Notes under the pieces: generated by a model | Database searches by the model: none | What the model was told of the DNA's origin: nothing | The model's input: only the letters and a program-made list of their open reading frames with translations | Part shown: piece by piece, positions 28,430-37,788 of the stretch | Layout of the letters: every line of letters begins with the position of its first letter | Numbering within the stretch: the stretch's first letter is position 1 | NCBI GenBank assembly: GCA_015068705.1 | Contig: SVJZ01000002.1 | Location: forward strand, 112,594-176,593 | Source of the DNA: Oscillospiraceae bacterium | GTDB lineage: Bacteria; Bacillota; Clostridia; UMGS1810 | DNA: 64,000 nt | Direction of reading: 5' to 3' | Translations under genes and position numbers: made by a program

Positions 28430-29416
28430 TTAAAGTATCTGTGCACGAAGCTGGTCTGCACTTTTGGGAGAAAGTGCGCCGAGCGGAATGTCGTATACCG
28501 TGCGTGCGCCGGTTTCGCCCTTTTGTGCAAGGCGGTACACCGCACGGGCATATGCTACCAGTACACTGGAGGTAAACTGGGGATTGCTTTCCAGTTTCAA
28601 GGAAAATTCCATAACGTGACGAGTCTTTCCGCCCTCACCCGTTCCACCGCCGCGGATGACAAATCCGCCATGCGGCATGGCACTGTGGTCACGCTTTAAC
28701 TCTTCCTCGGTAATAAAATGCACAATGGTTTCATAATCGGCAAAATAGTTGGGCATGGACTTGATTTCCTGCTCAATCTGTGCTTTATCTGCCCCATCTT
28801 CGGCAACCACAAAGCACTCACGAAGATGCTTCTGACGGGTGGTAAGGGTAGGGTTGTCACCACTGCGTGCAGCATCTACGGCACTTTCCACCGGAATGGT
28901 ATACTGAATGCCATTTTTCACGCCTGCCACACGGCGAATGGCATCCGAATGTCCCTGACTGACGCCCTTGCCCCAAAAAGTATAGGTTTCGCCTTCGGGC
29001 AAAGCGCTTTCAAACAAAAGGCGTTGCAGAGAAAACAGACCGGGGTCCCAGCCCACCGAAATCAATCCAATATGCTCTGCCGCTTTTGCCGCCTCGTCCA
29101 CTGTTTCAAAATATTCAGGGATTTTGGCATGCGTATCAAAACTGTCCACCGTGTTGAAAAGTTTTACCAGTTCCGGTCCCTGTTCGGGAAGGTCGGTTGC
29201 CGAGCCGCCGCACAAAATCATCACATCCACCTCATCGGCGTGCGATGCGGCATCCGACATACGATATACCGGAACGCCTGATGCAGTCTGTACTCCCTCG
29301 GGGCCACGGCGGGTGAATACCCCCACCAGTTCCATATCTTTGTTCTGGGAAATGGCAAGTTCCACACCCCGTCCCAAATTTCCATAGCCTGCAATTGCCA
29401 CTCTGATTTGTTCCAT
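28430..29416 (-). CDS. ddh: meso-Diaminopimelate D-dehydrogenase
   Basis: This 328-residue enzyme makes meso-diaminopimelate in one NADPH-dependent step from tetrahydrodipicolinate, for lysine and cell wall synthesis. The dinucleotide fold starts IRVAIAGYGNLGRGVE. The family-specific stretches ISVGWDPGLFSLQRLLFE, FWGKGVSQGHSDAIRRV and the C-terminal SNPQFTSSVLVAYARA are all present. I chose ATG at 29416, preceded by GGAG, over an in-frame start further upstream. It follows the adenosyltransferase gene by 29 bp. Confidence 0.96.
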   Translation of the reverse strand: MEQIRVAIAGYGNLGRGVELAISQNKDMELVGVFTRRGPEGVQTASGVPVYRMSDAASHADEVDVMILCGGSATDLPEQGPELVKLFNTVDSFDTHAKIPEYFETVDEAAKAAEHIGLISVGWDPGLFSLQRLLFESALPEGETYTFWGKGVSQGHSDAIRRVAGVKNGIQYTIPVESAVDAARSGDNPTLTTRQKHLRECFVVAEDGADKAQIEQEIKSMPNYFADYETIVHFITEEELKRDHSAMPHGGFVIRGGGTGEGGKTRHVMEFSLKLESNPQFTSSVLVAYARAVYRLAQKGETGARTVYDIPLGALSPKSADQLRAQIL

Positions 29417-29445
29417 TTTGAAATACTCCTTCCATTTATATATAC

Positions 29446-29934
29446 TCACACACCGGATTTTTCCAGGTATGTGCTCATAGCAAACAATAAATCCGACATC
29501 CGGTTAAGTGTGATTTGTAACGATTTCCCTCCATAACAACACCCCACTGCCGAACGTTCGGCACGGCGCACCACTGCACGGGCAAGGTTCACCATCGCCG
29601 CACCACGGGTTTTATAACAGGTTACAAATCCTTCAAACCCGCCGGCTTTCGCCTGATAAACATCGATTTTCTCTTCCAGACGATGCACCACATCCGCGGG
29701 CAAGGATACTGTCGCACCTGCCGCCACGCCACCCATTTCAATTAAAATTTCCTGCAAAAATGCAATATCGCACTCCACCATGCCATCTGTGATAAAGGTT
29801 GCCGCCGCACATAGTGCCGCACTGCTTTCGTCCAGATCGCCCAACAGGTCAAACACCGCATCGCACTTAGACACACATTTTTTGCAGACCAGATTGCTCT
29901 CGCCGCCATCCCCCATGCCGGTATAGAGTTTCAT
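29446..29934 (-). CDS. ATP:cob(I)alamin adenosyltransferase, PduO-like
   Basis: This 162-residue protein has the plan of PduO-type adenosyltransferases, which make coenzyme B12. The ATP-binding N-terminus is YTGMGDGGESNL, then LGDLDESSA. The helical core contains ARAVVRRAER and LNRMSDLLFAMSTYLE. It is about 20 residues shorter than typical, and the loop after the N-terminal motif is cysteine-rich (VCKKCVSKC) instead of GGKRVPKD. Its RBS (AAAGGAG) lies inside the end of rarA, four bases away. Divergence leaves room for a different role. Confidence 0.82.
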   Translation of the reverse strand: MKLYTGMGDGGESNLVCKKCVSKCDAVFDLLGDLDESSAALCAAATFITDGMVECDIAFLQEILIEMGGVAAGATVSLPADVVHRLEEKIDVYQAKAGGFEGFVTCYKTRGAAMVNLARAVVRRAERSAVGCCYGGKSLQITLNRMSDLLFAMSTYLEKSGV

Positions 29935-29938
29935 GCGC

Positions 29939-31219
29939 TCACTCCTTTGTCTTTCCCTTCAAATGTTCCTGATATGCACGGAAACTATCCTCGGTCTTAT
30001 TGTTGCCGGGATGGTAGTAGACCTTATCTTTTAAGGTGTCCGGGAGATACTGCTGGGGCACATAATGATTGGGATAGGCGTGGGGATATTTGTATTCGGT
30101 GCCATGACCAAGTTTTTTTGCACCGCTGTAATGTGCATCCTTTAAATGGTCGGGCACCGAGCCGGCACGTCCGGAACGGATATCTGCCAAAGCATCGTCG
30201 ATGGCACAAATACCCGCATTGGATTTTGGCAGGCAGGCAAGCATAATCACCGCATCTGCCAACGGAATGCGCGCCTCGGGCAGCCCCAGTTGTAGTGCCG
30301 CATCCACACAGGATTTTGTGATAGAAATTGCCTGCGGATAGGCAAGGCCAATATCTTCTGCCGCCGTTACCATAAGACGTCGGCACACCGAGGGCAGGTC
30401 GCCCCCCTCAATCAGCCGCGCCAGATAATGCACTGCCGCATCCGGATCCGAGCCACGGATGGATTTTTGAAAAGCACTGACCACATCATAGTGACTATCG
30501 CCGTCCTTATCGAAAAAGAAGGCAGATTTTTGAGTTGCCTCCTGGGCAATCTGCAGGGTGATGCGGATGTCGCCCCCATCTACATACAGTCGGGATTTGA
30601 CACACATTTCCACCGAATTGAGCGATTTTCTCACATCACCGAATGCGGCATACGAAATATGCCGGATGGCATCCTCGTCAAAGGTGATGGATTTGTCCGG
30701 ATAATCGGCACAAATCATCTCCACCCCACGCCGTACTGCACGCTCGATATCCTCCTCATCAATGGGCTTGAATTCAATCACCGTGCAACGGGACAGGATG
30801 GCGTTATACACATAAAAATACGGATTCTCGGTGGTACTGGCAATGAGGGTGATTCTGCCATTTTCGATATATTCCAAAAGGGATTGTTGCTGCTTTTTAT
30901 TAAAATTCTGTATCTCGTCCAGATATAGCAAAACGCCGCCGCGATTCTGGAAGGAATCCAGATTGTCGGCAATTTCTTTGATGTCCTTGGTGGAGGCGTT
31001 TGTGGCGTTGAGTTTATAGAGGGTTTTATCGCTCACCTTTGCACAGATGTTGGCAACAGTGGTTTTTCCGGTGCCGGACGGACCGAAAAAAATCATATTG
31101 GGAATATCCCTGCCGCCAATGATATTGGATAGCAGTTTTCCCTCACCGATGATATGATGCTGTCCCACCACCTCGTCGATGGTCTGTGGACGGATACGGT
31201 CTGCAAGCGGTGCAATCAT
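29939..31219 (-). CDS. rarA: Replication-associated recombination ATPase RarA/MgsA
   Basis: This 426-residue AAA+ protein acts at stalled forks. Walker A is FFGPSGTGKTTVA and Walker B is LLYLDEIQNFNKKQQ. The C-terminal MgsA domain contains KSIRGSDPDAAVHYLARLIEGGD and YPHAYPNHYVPQQYLPD, typical of the tetramerising region. I start at ATG 31219 after GGGGAGGTGAAGGC, which removes a non-homologous extension of 21 residues. It is in the same direction as glyA, with a GC-rich hairpin in between. Confidence 0.96.
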   Translation of the reverse strand: MIAPLADRIRPQTIDEVVGQHHIIGEGKLLSNIIGGRDIPNMIFFGPSGTGKTTVANICAKVSDKTLYKLNATNASTKDIKEIADNLDSFQNRGGVLLYLDEIQNFNKKQQQSLLEYIENGRITLIASTTENPYFYVYNAILSRCTVIEFKPIDEEDIERAVRRGVEMICADYPDKSITFDEDAIRHISYAAFGDVRKSLNSVEMCVKSRLYVDGGDIRITLQIAQEATQKSAFFFDKDGDSHYDVVSAFQKSIRGSDPDAAVHYLARLIEGGDLPSVCRRLMVTAAEDIGLAYPQAISITKSCVDAALQLGLPEARIPLADAVIMLACLPKSNAGICAIDDALADIRSGRAGSVPDHLKDAHYSGAKKLGHGTEYKYPHAYPNHYVPQQYLPDTLKDKVYYHPGNNKTEDSFRAYQEHLKGKTKE

Positions 31220-31253
31220 GCCTTCACCTCCCCTTTCTTTTGGTATATACAAA

Positions 31254-31281
31254 GCGCGCACGCCGGCTATGGGCGTGCGCA
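31254..31281. other. GC-rich hairpin between glyA and rarA
   Basis: GCGCACGCC and GGCGTGCGC form a 9-bp stem with a short loop in the 71-bp gap. No long U-run follows on the minus strand, so termination would be partial at best. Confidence 0.6.
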
Positions 31282-31290
31282 AAATAGGTT

Positions 31291-32529
31291 TTACTGATAC
31301 AACGGATATTTTTCACACAGTGCCGCAACCCGTGCACGCACTTCGTCTGCCTTTTCATCATAGGACTTGAGGGTCATTTCAATCAGAGTTGCAATCTCCT
31401 CCATGTCCTCCTCCTTCATGCCACGGGAGGTAACTGCCGGTGTACCGATACGCAAACCGCTGGTAATGAACGGGCTTGCGGGGTCAAACGGGATGGTGTT
31501 TTTATTTGCAGTGATGCCAACCTCATCCAGCATATGCTCTGCTTCTTTTCCGGTAAGACCGGTATTGCGTACATCGATAAGCATCAGATGGTTATCGGTA
31601 CCACCCGATACGATGGTAAAGCCCTTTGCCATGAGTGCCTCGGAAAGTACCTTGGCATTTTTGACAATCTGAGTCTGGTATGCTTTGAATTCATCGGTAA
31701 GTGCCTCACCAAAGCAAACTGCCTTTGCAGCGATGATGTGCATGAGCGGACCGCCCTGAATACCGGGGAATACCGCTTTGTTGATCATCTTGGCATGCTC
31801 TTCCTTGCACAGAATCAGACCGCCACGGGGACCGCGCAGGGTTTTATGGGTGGTGGTGGTAACAAAGTCTGCATAGGGAACCGGATTGGGATGCAATCCT
31901 GCTGCAACCAGACCTGCGATGTGTGCGATATCTACCATCAGGTATGCGCCCACCTCTTTGGCAATGGCGGAAAATTTCTCAAAATCAATGGTGCGGGAGT
32001 ATGCACTTGCACCTGCAATAATCATCTTGGGCTTGCACTCGAGTGCCAGCTCACGGAGTTTGTCATAGTCGATACGACCGGTTTCCTCTTCTACGCCATA
32101 AGGAACAATGTTGAAGTATTTACCCGACATATTAACCGGGCTGCCGTGAGAGAGGTGACCACCGTGGGACAGGTTCATGCCCAGTACGGTGTCGCCGGGG
32201 TTGAGGCAGGCAAAAAATACTGCCATATTTGCCTGTGCGCCCGAGTGGGGCTGAACATTGGCGTGCTCTGCGCCAAAAATTTTCTTTGCGCGCTCGATGG
32301 CGAGATTTTCTACCACGTCTACGCACTCGCAACCGCCGTAATAACGCTTGCCGGGGTAACCCTCGGCATATTTATTGGTAAGCGGGGTACCCATTGCCTC
32401 GATTACTGCATTGGATACAAAATTTTCGCTGGCAATCAGCTCAATTTTGCTGCGCTGACGATTTACCTCACTCTCGATGGCAGCAGCAATCTCGGGGTCT
32501 CTTTTTCTGATTTCTTCGGTACTGTACAT
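31291..32529 (-). CDS. glyA: Serine hydroxymethyltransferase
   Basis: This 412-residue PLP enzyme interconverts serine and glycine and supplies one-carbon units. The PLP lysine lies in [18 protein letters not shown]. Other signatures are [25 protein letters not shown] and [14 protein letters not shown]. Start ATG at 32529 is preceded by AAAGGAT and a good promoter. It is the first gene of glyA-rarA-adenosyltransferase-ddh. Confidence 0.98.
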   Translation of the reverse strand: MYSTEEIRKRDPEIAAAIESEVNRQRSKIELIASENFVSNAVIEAMGTPLTNKYAEGYPGKRYYGGCECVDVVENLAIERAKKIFGAEHANVQPHSGAQANMAVFFACLNPGDTVLGMNLSHGGHLSHGSPVNMSGKYFNIVPYGVEEETGRIDYDKLRELALECKPKMIIAGASAYSRTIDFEKFSAIAKEVGAYLMVDIAHIAGLVAAGLHPNPVPYADFVTTTTHKTLRGPRGGLILCKEEHAKMINKAVFPGIQGGPLMHIIAAKAVCFGEALTDEFKAYQTQIVKNAKVLSEALMAKGFTIVSGGTDNHLMLIDVRNTGLTGKEAEHMLDEVGITANKNTIPFDPASPFITSGLRIGTPAVTSRGMKEEDMEEIATLIEMTLKSYDEKADEVRARVAALCEKYPLYQ

Positions 32530-32573
32530 ATCATTATATCCTTTCTGAAAGAGAAATTTTTGCATTTGCTTTT

Positions 32574-32602
32574 ATTATAAATGAAGTAAAAAATTTTTTC
32601 AA
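32574..32602 (-). promoter_or_regulatory. Promoter for glyA operon
   Basis: On the minus strand TTGAAA (32597-32602) and TATAAT (32574-32579) are separated by 17 bp, giving a leader of about 40 bases to the glyA ATG. Confidence 0.82.
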
Positions 32603-32634
32603 GGGGTAAACATGCAATTTTAGAAAATTTATAC

Positions 32635-32671
32635 AAACTGCCGTGCAAGGATATGCCCTGCACGGCAGTTT
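32635..32671 (-). terminator. Probable terminator of PadR operon
   Basis: AAACTGCCGTGCA (32635-32647) pairs with TGCACGGCAGTTT (32659-32671) over 13 bp. On the minus strand the T-run afterwards is broken, so strength is uncertain. It follows the last gene of the PadR operon. Confidence 0.7.
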
Positions 32672-32690
32672 ATGATAGGATATTCAAAAA

Positions 32691-33215
32691 TTACGGAAAA
32701 TCTCTGTGTGCAATTACCGCACCATTTTGGTCATATGCCCTGACCATTTCGGGATTTACCCCCTTGCCCTCCCAGAGCAAAAGGAAAAGTCCATCGTAAA
32801 ACCGATCTGTTTGCAAAATCTGCCCATCCGACAAGGTTGCCTCGATGCGGACAATGCGTGCATCCTGCACCTTGCCGTATATCTTCCCTTTATCCAGTGC
32901 ACTATCCCAGATACAATCCATGGGTTTATCTTCTTTAAACAAATATCCAAAACTATGATTTCCCTTACGCCAGAATATTCCAAGCGTCCGATGAATGGTA
33001 TCGCACGAGATGAGGGAATCATATCGGCACAAAAAGTGCCGCACGCCTCCAAAATCCTGCACATGTACCACCTCACTGGGACCGTAGTGCAATCCGCTTT
33101 CACTGGCACGATGGGCAGATTCGGCACTGAAAAACAAGCCGTTTGCAGACATGAGCACAAACCCCATCAACGCAATGGCAATTGCGTTTACCAGTGTTTT
33201 TTTCAGCCGTTTCAC
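32691..33215 (-). CDS. Unknown exported or membrane-anchored protein in PadR operon
   Basis: This 174-residue protein has a signal-anchor or signal peptide at about residues 9-30 (VNAIAIALMGFVLMSANGLFF). The outer part is about 140 residues of mixed strands, with FLCRYDSLISCDTIHRTLGIFWRK containing two cysteines. I do not recognise a family. The start is GTG at 33215, overlapping the previous stop as GTGA, with GGGAGGGGG upstream. Coupling to the HAAS-type protein suggests one complex or pathway under PadR control. Confidence 0.78.
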   Translation of the reverse strand: MKRLKKTLVNAIAIALMGFVLMSANGLFFSAESAHRASESGLHYGPSEVVHVQDFGGVRHFLCRYDSLISCDTIHRTLGIFWRKGNHSFGYLFKEDKPMDCIWDSALDKGKIYGKVQDARIVRIEATLSDGQILQTDRFYDGLFLLLWEGKGVNPEMVRAYDQNGAVIAHRDFP

Positions 33216-33907
33216 TGTGTGCCCCCTCCCTCCAGTGGAATAACAATCTGATAGTATCTCCCGAATCTATCATAAGTCAGCACAAGCGTATCACTTTGGG
33301 GCAAATCACCGGATACCACACCATAGCAAATCCAACCGCCATTTTCTCCTCGTGAGATAGCAGAAAGCGCATTCCCCTCTCCATCGGAAATCTCGCCAAC
33401 TGTACCGAGCGACCACCCCGACCCAAGCCATCGTTTACTGTAATGGTGATAGGTGAGGTAAAATTTTCCTGTATCATCGCATAGCAATTCATCAAACGTC
33501 AACACCCGTTCATCCATCTCGACCGTCCTGTCAACCGGGATGATGCGTTCCATTGCATTTCGGTCGCGCCGGCTGATGGGTCTGGAAAACAATGACCCCA
33601 TTCCGGTCAGCAAGGTAACAATGCAACACACTGCAAGAATGCGCACCAACCAGTTGCTCACCCGCCAAAGCCAACCAATCAGCGGATGATGCACACGGTC
33701 GAGTGCCCTTCCCACCTCCTGTGCATCCCCCATAGAAGCAATCGCCGCGCGATTTGCCGCATCCGGAGCCATTCCACCATTACAATACCATTCGGTCGCA
33801 TCCTCCAGATGCGCCTGCAGTTCATCCCGTATTTTTGCATGGTCAAACCGAAACCGCACCCGTGACAGAACCAGTTCTATGTACTGCCGTTGTTCATCCA
33901 TGCGCAT
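33212..33907 (-). CDS. HAAS-type (permease-prefix-like) single-pass membrane protein
   Basis: This protein has a helical N-terminus of about 75 residues (YIELVLSRVRFRFDHAKIRDELQAHLEDATEWYCNGG, then AIASMGDAQEVGRALDRVH). This resembles the HAAS/DUF1700 domain that often pairs with PadR regulators in Firmicutes. One membrane helix follows (SNWLVRILAVCCIVTLL), then a beta-rich outer domain of about 120 residues. ATG at 33907 has GGGGGTG eight bases upstream. An ATG at 33901 is an alternative. It overlaps the PadR gene's end. Confidence 0.75.
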   Translation of the reverse strand: MRMDEQRQYIELVLSRVRFRFDHAKIRDELQAHLEDATEWYCNGGMAPDAANRAAIASMGDAQEVGRALDRVHHPLIGWLWRVSNWLVRILAVCCIVTLLTGMGSLFSRPISRRDRNAMERIIPVDRTVEMDERVLTFDELLCDDTGKFYLTYHHYSKRWLGSGWSLGTVGEISDGEGNALSAISRGENGGWICYGVVSGDLPQSDTLVLTYDRFGRYYQIVIPLEGGGTQ

Positions 33908-34238
33908 GAACGGCACCCCCAATGACCCGTTCTACCGAACCACAGAATTTTTCCCACTGTTTTTTCTCATCGGCAAGTACCGCCCGTCCTTTTTTGGTAA
34001 TACGATAATAGCGACGGCTTTTGCCCGTTTCCCCCGTTTTGAGGTATGCCTCTACCAACCCTGCGCTCTCCATCCGGTGCAGAACGGGATAAAGGGTTCC
34101 CTCCTTGAAACGAAACGCCTGCTCGGAGCGTTCTTCCAGCTCGCGAATCATTTCATATCCGTAGCGTTCTTTCTCCTCCAGTAGTGAAAGCAACATCATG
34201 GGCGTGCTGCCACCCATCATTCCCTTATCTCCTATCAC
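33894..34238 (-). CDS. PadR family transcriptional repressor
   Basis: This 114-residue winged-helix regulator has the PadR pattern MLLSLLEEKERYGYEMIREL, FRFKEGTLYPVLHRMESAGLVEAY and SRRYYRITKKGRAVL. The family represses its own operon and releases DNA on binding small molecules or cell-envelope signals. GTG at 34238 is preceded by AGGAGG with 7-base spacing. Its promoter carries two matching palindromes, so self-repression is very likely. Confidence 0.95.
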   Translation of the reverse strand: MIGDKGMMGGSTPMMLLSLLEEKERYGYEMIRELEERSEQAFRFKEGTLYPVLHRMESAGLVEAYLKTGETGKSRRYYRITKKGRAVLADEKKQWEKFCGSVERVIGGAVHAHG

Positions 34239-34252
34239 TGGTTCCCCTCCTC

Positions 34253-34302
34253 ATACATAGATTATCTATGTATATTATACATCGAGCATCTATGTATGTC
34301 AA
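34253..34302 (-). promoter_or_regulatory. Consensus promoter overlaid by two PadR-type operators
   Basis: On the minus strand TTGACA (34297-34302) and TATAAT (34274-34279) sit 17 bp apart, a perfect sigma-A promoter. A 21-bp palindrome at 34253-34273 (arms ATACATAGAT and ATCTATGTAT around one centre base) covers the start of transcription. A second copy at 34277-34297 fills the spacer, with one degenerate half (ATACATCGAG). The centres are 24 bp apart. This is the shape of a PadR autorepression site. Confidence 0.88.
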
Positions 34303-34305
34303 GCA

Positions 34306-36903
34306 TTATCGGATGAGATATTTCTTTTCCTTGCCCCTGCCGAGCAGAAGTGTATTGAGCAGAGGTTCGGCAAGCCCCAATCCCAGTACCGGCAACCACA
34401 GTTTTGCACCGATGGGTACCGTGCCAAACACCCCTGCTAACGGCGGAAAATAAATGACTGCCAGTGTAAGCAGGAAGGACCCAACCACCGCCGCAACCAG
34501 AGACGGATTATCCATCAGGCGGATGTGCAGCAGACTTTTGTATTCGCTCTTACATTCAAAGGAAAAAATGAGCTCTGCAAAAATGAGTGTGGCAAAGGCA
34601 ACCGTCCGTGCTACTGCAAGGTCACCCGACATGATGCGTGCCACGGCAAACGCCACCAGTGCACTTGCACCGATGATAAGACCTGATGCCGCAATCCCCC
34701 CACCCAGACCATGCGAAAAGATGGATTCATCACTTTTTCGTGGAGTTCTGCGCATGATATCCCCATCCGGTGGGTCGATGCCCAGCGCCAGTGCAGGTAG
34801 TCCATCGGTAACCAGATTGAGCCACAAAATCTGAATGGGGATGAGCGGAAGGGGCATACCCAAAAATGCTGCCGCGCCCATCATGAGTATTTCACCAAGA
34901 TTGCACGCCAACAGATAACGGATGAATTTCCGCACATTGTCAAAAATCATCCGCCCCTCCTCCACCGCGGCAACAATGGTGGAAAAATTGTCATCCAGAA
35001 GCACCATATCCGCCGCCTCTTTGGCAACATCCGTGCCACATTCACCCATGGCGATGCCGATATCCGCCTCTTTGAGAGAGGGTGCATCGTTCACCCCGTC
35101 GCCCGTCATGGCAACGATATTCTTACGCCGTTTGAATGCACGGACAATACGCAATTTGTCCAGAGGCGATACCCGTGCAAATACATTGACACCCACCACC
35201 GCATCTGCAAGGGCGTCATCGGTCAGTGCCGCAATTTCTGCGCCTTCCATGGGTTCTTTCCTGTGTTTGAATCCTAGGTCCAACGCAATAGCACGGGCGG
35301 TATTTTTGTGATCCCCGGTAATCATTACCGGCTCAATTCCTGCAGCATAGCACGCCGCGATTGCGCCCTTTACCTCGGCGCGGGGCGGATCCATCATTCC
35401 CTGTAATCCAAGAAAGGTAAGACCGCTCTCCAATTGCTCGCAGGTGTATCCTCTCCAATCTCCTTCTATCCGTTTGCAGGCAAAGCCCAACACACGAAGT
35501 GCCTTGGCGGTCATGCGGTCATTTGCGTTTCGTGCATCCGATTGTTGAGAAAAATCCACCGCACTGCCCGACATGATTTTTTTGGTGCAACGAGGTAAAA
35601 CAGAATCCGGCGCACCCTTGACAAATACCCAAATTTCGCCCTTGGAATTTTTGCAAACAACACTCATTCGTTTTCGCGCCGAATCAAACGGTTGTTCGGC
35701 AAGCCGTTCAAAATCCACCGGATAATCGTTTGAAATCCCTGCCTTTTTTGCCGCAACATATAGTGCAATTTCGGTGGGATCGCCGGTAAGCTCTCCCTTT
35801 CGGTAAATGGTGTTATTGCACAGATATCCGCACAGGAGCAAACGGGACAGTGTATCATCCGCAGCGGGAGAAACCGGCATATTGTTTATGGTAAAATTAC
35901 CCTCCAACTGATACCCGTTTCCACTCACCTCAACTGTACGGCCACCACACCATACCTCAAGTACCGTCATTTTGTTCTCGGTTAACGTACCCGTTTTATC
36001 GGTACAAATCACATTGGTACTTCCCAGCGTTTCCACGGCAGGCAATTTCCGCACCAGTGCATTTCGTTTGAGCATCCGTTCCACCCCGATGGCAAGCGCC
36101 ACCGTTACCACCGCAGGAAGACCCTCGGGAATCGCTGCAACAGCGAGGCTTACCGCCGCAAAAAACATATCATATACCGTTTGCCCGTGAAAAATGCCTG
36201 CCACAAAAATAAGCACGCACACGCCAAAGCAGATGAGCACCAGTTCTTTACCGATTTTATTGAGGGTGCGTTTTAAGGGGGTAACAGAACCACCGGTGGT
36301 TTTGAGCATATGCGCAATCTGCCCCATACGGGTTGCCATACCGATGGCGGTAACCTCTGCCAGGCACCTCCCCACCGTGAGGGATGTACCCATATACAAT
36401 TGGTTGTCACCCTGCAGACTCTTTTCCACCGCAACCGATTCGCCGGTTAAGATGGATTCATTTACCTCGACATTGGTCCCCTCCACCATGCGGCAATCGG
36501 CACAAACCCGATCACCAGCCTCCAGCACCGCAATATCTCCTACAACCACCTCGCGTGAAGGGATTTTTATCTGCTCACCGTCACGCATTACATTTGACAT
36601 GGGGGCAGAAAGCTCGGCAAGTGCCTCCAGGGACTTTTCTGTTTTGTATTCCTGCACAAACCCCAAAATACCATTGATGAGTAGAATGACCAGTATGGCA
36701 ACCCCGTCCGACACCTCACCCAGAAAAAACGAGATCAGGGTTGCACCAATAAGGGTAAGGGTGAGCACATCCTTAAACTGTTCCAAAAACAACCCCGCCC
36801 GGGATGTTTTTTTACTGCTTGCCAACTCATTGTAGCCTCCCCGGAGCAACTGTTCATGTGCCTGTGCCCGGGTGAGTCCTGCGTGTTTTGAGTTATTTGT
36901 CAT
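34306..36903 (-). CDS. P-type cation ATPase, calcium-pump type
   Basis: This 865-residue membrane pump has phosphorylation motif CTDKTGTLT, actuator motif LTGES and hinge GDGVNDAPSL. Calcium-pump residues are visible in membrane helix 4 (AAIPEGLP) and helix 6 (NLVTDGLPALALG), so it resembles type IIA pumps (SERCA/PMR1, YloB). It probably exports calcium, though manganese is possible. The second ATG at 36903, with GGGAGG eight bases upstream, is the better start. It ends just before the PadR promoter. Confidence 0.93.
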   Translation of the reverse strand: MTNNSKHAGLTRAQAHEQLLRGGYNELASSKKTSRAGLFLEQFKDVLTLTLIGATLISFFLGEVSDGVAILVILLINGILGFVQEYKTEKSLEALAELSAPMSNVMRDGEQIKIPSREVVVGDIAVLEAGDRVCADCRMVEGTNVEVNESILTGESVAVEKSLQGDNQLYMGTSLTVGRCLAEVTAIGMATRMGQIAHMLKTTGGSVTPLKRTLNKIGKELVLICFGVCVLIFVAGIFHGQTVYDMFFAAVSLAVAAIPEGLPAVVTVALAIGVERMLKRNALVRKLPAVETLGSTNVICTDKTGTLTENKMTVLEVWCGGRTVEVSGNGYQLEGNFTINNMPVSPAADDTLSRLLLCGYLCNNTIYRKGELTGDPTEIALYVAAKKAGISNDYPVDFERLAEQPFDSARKRMSVVCKNSKGEIWVFVKGAPDSVLPRCTKKIMSGSAVDFSQQSDARNANDRMTAKALRVLGFACKRIEGDWRGYTCEQLESGLTFLGLQGMMDPPRAEVKGAIAACYAAGIEPVMITGDHKNTARAIALDLGFKHRKEPMEGAEIAALTDDALADAVVGVNVFARVSPLDKLRIVRAFKRRKNIVAMTGDGVNDAPSLKEADIGIAMGECGTDVAKEAADMVLLDDNFSTIVAAVEEGRMIFDNVRKFIRYLLACNLGEILMMGAAAFLGMPLPLIPIQILWLNLVTDGLPALALGIDPPDGDIMRRTPRKSDESIFSHGLGGGIAASGLIIGASALVAFAVARIMSGDLAVARTVAFATLIFAELIFSFECKSEYKSLLHIRLMDNPSLVAAVVGSFLLTLAVIYFPPLAGVFGTVPIGAKLWLPVLGLGLAEPLLNTLLLGRGKEKKYLIR

Positions 36904-37009
36904 CCGCATTTCCTCCCATTATGTTGTGTTATCTCCATTGTATTCGGACAAGCGGTGAAATATGACCAGACATTGCCGCAGATGCGAATCACAAAACTCG
37001 CGTCCGCCC

Positions 37010-37038
37010 TTGACCCATCTGTTTTTTTGTGCTATGAT
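37010..37038 (+). promoter_or_regulatory. Promoter for azlCD
   Basis: TTGACC (37010-37015) and TATGAT (37033-37038) with a 17-bp spacer lie 34 bases before the azlC ATG. Confidence 0.75.
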
Positions 37039-37071
37039 AAAAATGATTTTTCCCAAAAGGAGCAAATGCAT

Positions 37072-37788
37072 ATGAAACCATTAACCAAAGAGTTTTGTGC
37101 AGGATTTCGCCTGGGCATCCCGGTGATGCTGGGCTACCTGCCGGTATCTTTTACATATGGCTCGGCAGTGGTGCGAAACGGGTTATCGCCATTGGTATCG
37201 GTGATTATCTCGGCAACCAACCTTACCAGCGCAGGGCAATTTGCTGGAACCAACATGATTCTGGCAGGCGCAAGCTATCTGGAAATTGCGATCACGGTAC
37301 TCATCATCAATATCCGCTATATGCTTATGTCTTTGGCACTGTCCCAAAAAATCGACCCACGGATGCAGGTGGGCAAGCGTGCCCTGGTATCGTTTGGCGT
37401 CACCGATGAGGTGTTTGCATTGGCGGCAACCACAACGCATCCGCTTACCTTCTCCTTTTTACTGGGGCTGATTGCAGGACCCTTTCTGGGATGGACCGCG
37501 GGCACGGCATTGGGTGCATATGCCATCGGGTTTTTGCCGCTTGCCGCACAAAATGCCATGGGAATTGCCATCTATGGTATGTTTGTGGCAATTGTGATAC
37601 CGCCTGCAAAAAAATCCCGACCTGTTCTCACAGTGGTGCTGCTCGCAGTAGTGCTTAGTTGTATTCTTACCTACACACCTGGGTTAAACCTGCTCTCATC
37701 AGGTTGGGCAATCCTGATTGCATCTTTCATTGCCGCAACGGTAGGCGCGTTGTTGTTTCCCATCAAGGAGGAAACCGCCCATGAATAG
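37072..37788 (+). CDS. azlC: AzlC-type branched-chain amino acid exporter, large subunit
   Basis: This 238-residue protein has six or more membrane helices and the AzlC signature (FRLGIPVMLGYLPVSFTYGSAVV, then SAGQFAGTNMILAGASYLEIAITVLIINIRYMLMSLAL). With AzlD it exports branched-chain amino acids or analogues. The ATG at 37072 has AAGGAG nine bases upstream. An upstream in-frame start lies before the promoter and was rejected. The end overlaps azlD by eight bases. Confidence 0.95.
   Translation: MKPLTKEFCAGFRLGIPVMLGYLPVSFTYGSAVVRNGLSPLVSVIISATNLTSAGQFAGTNMILAGASYLEIAITVLIINIRYMLMSLALSQKIDPRMQVGKRALVSFGVTDEVFALAATTTHPLTFSFLLGLIAGPFLGWTAGTALGAYAIGFLPLAAQNAMGIAIYGMFVAIVIPPAKKSRPVLTVVLLAVVLSCILTYTPGLNLLSSGWAILIASFIAATVGALLFPIKEETAHE

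Noticed and set aside
36955-37071. N-terminal extension of AzlC
   Set aside because: The extension covers the azlC promoter and is hydrophilic and unlike AzlC. The ATG at 37072 has AAGGAG.
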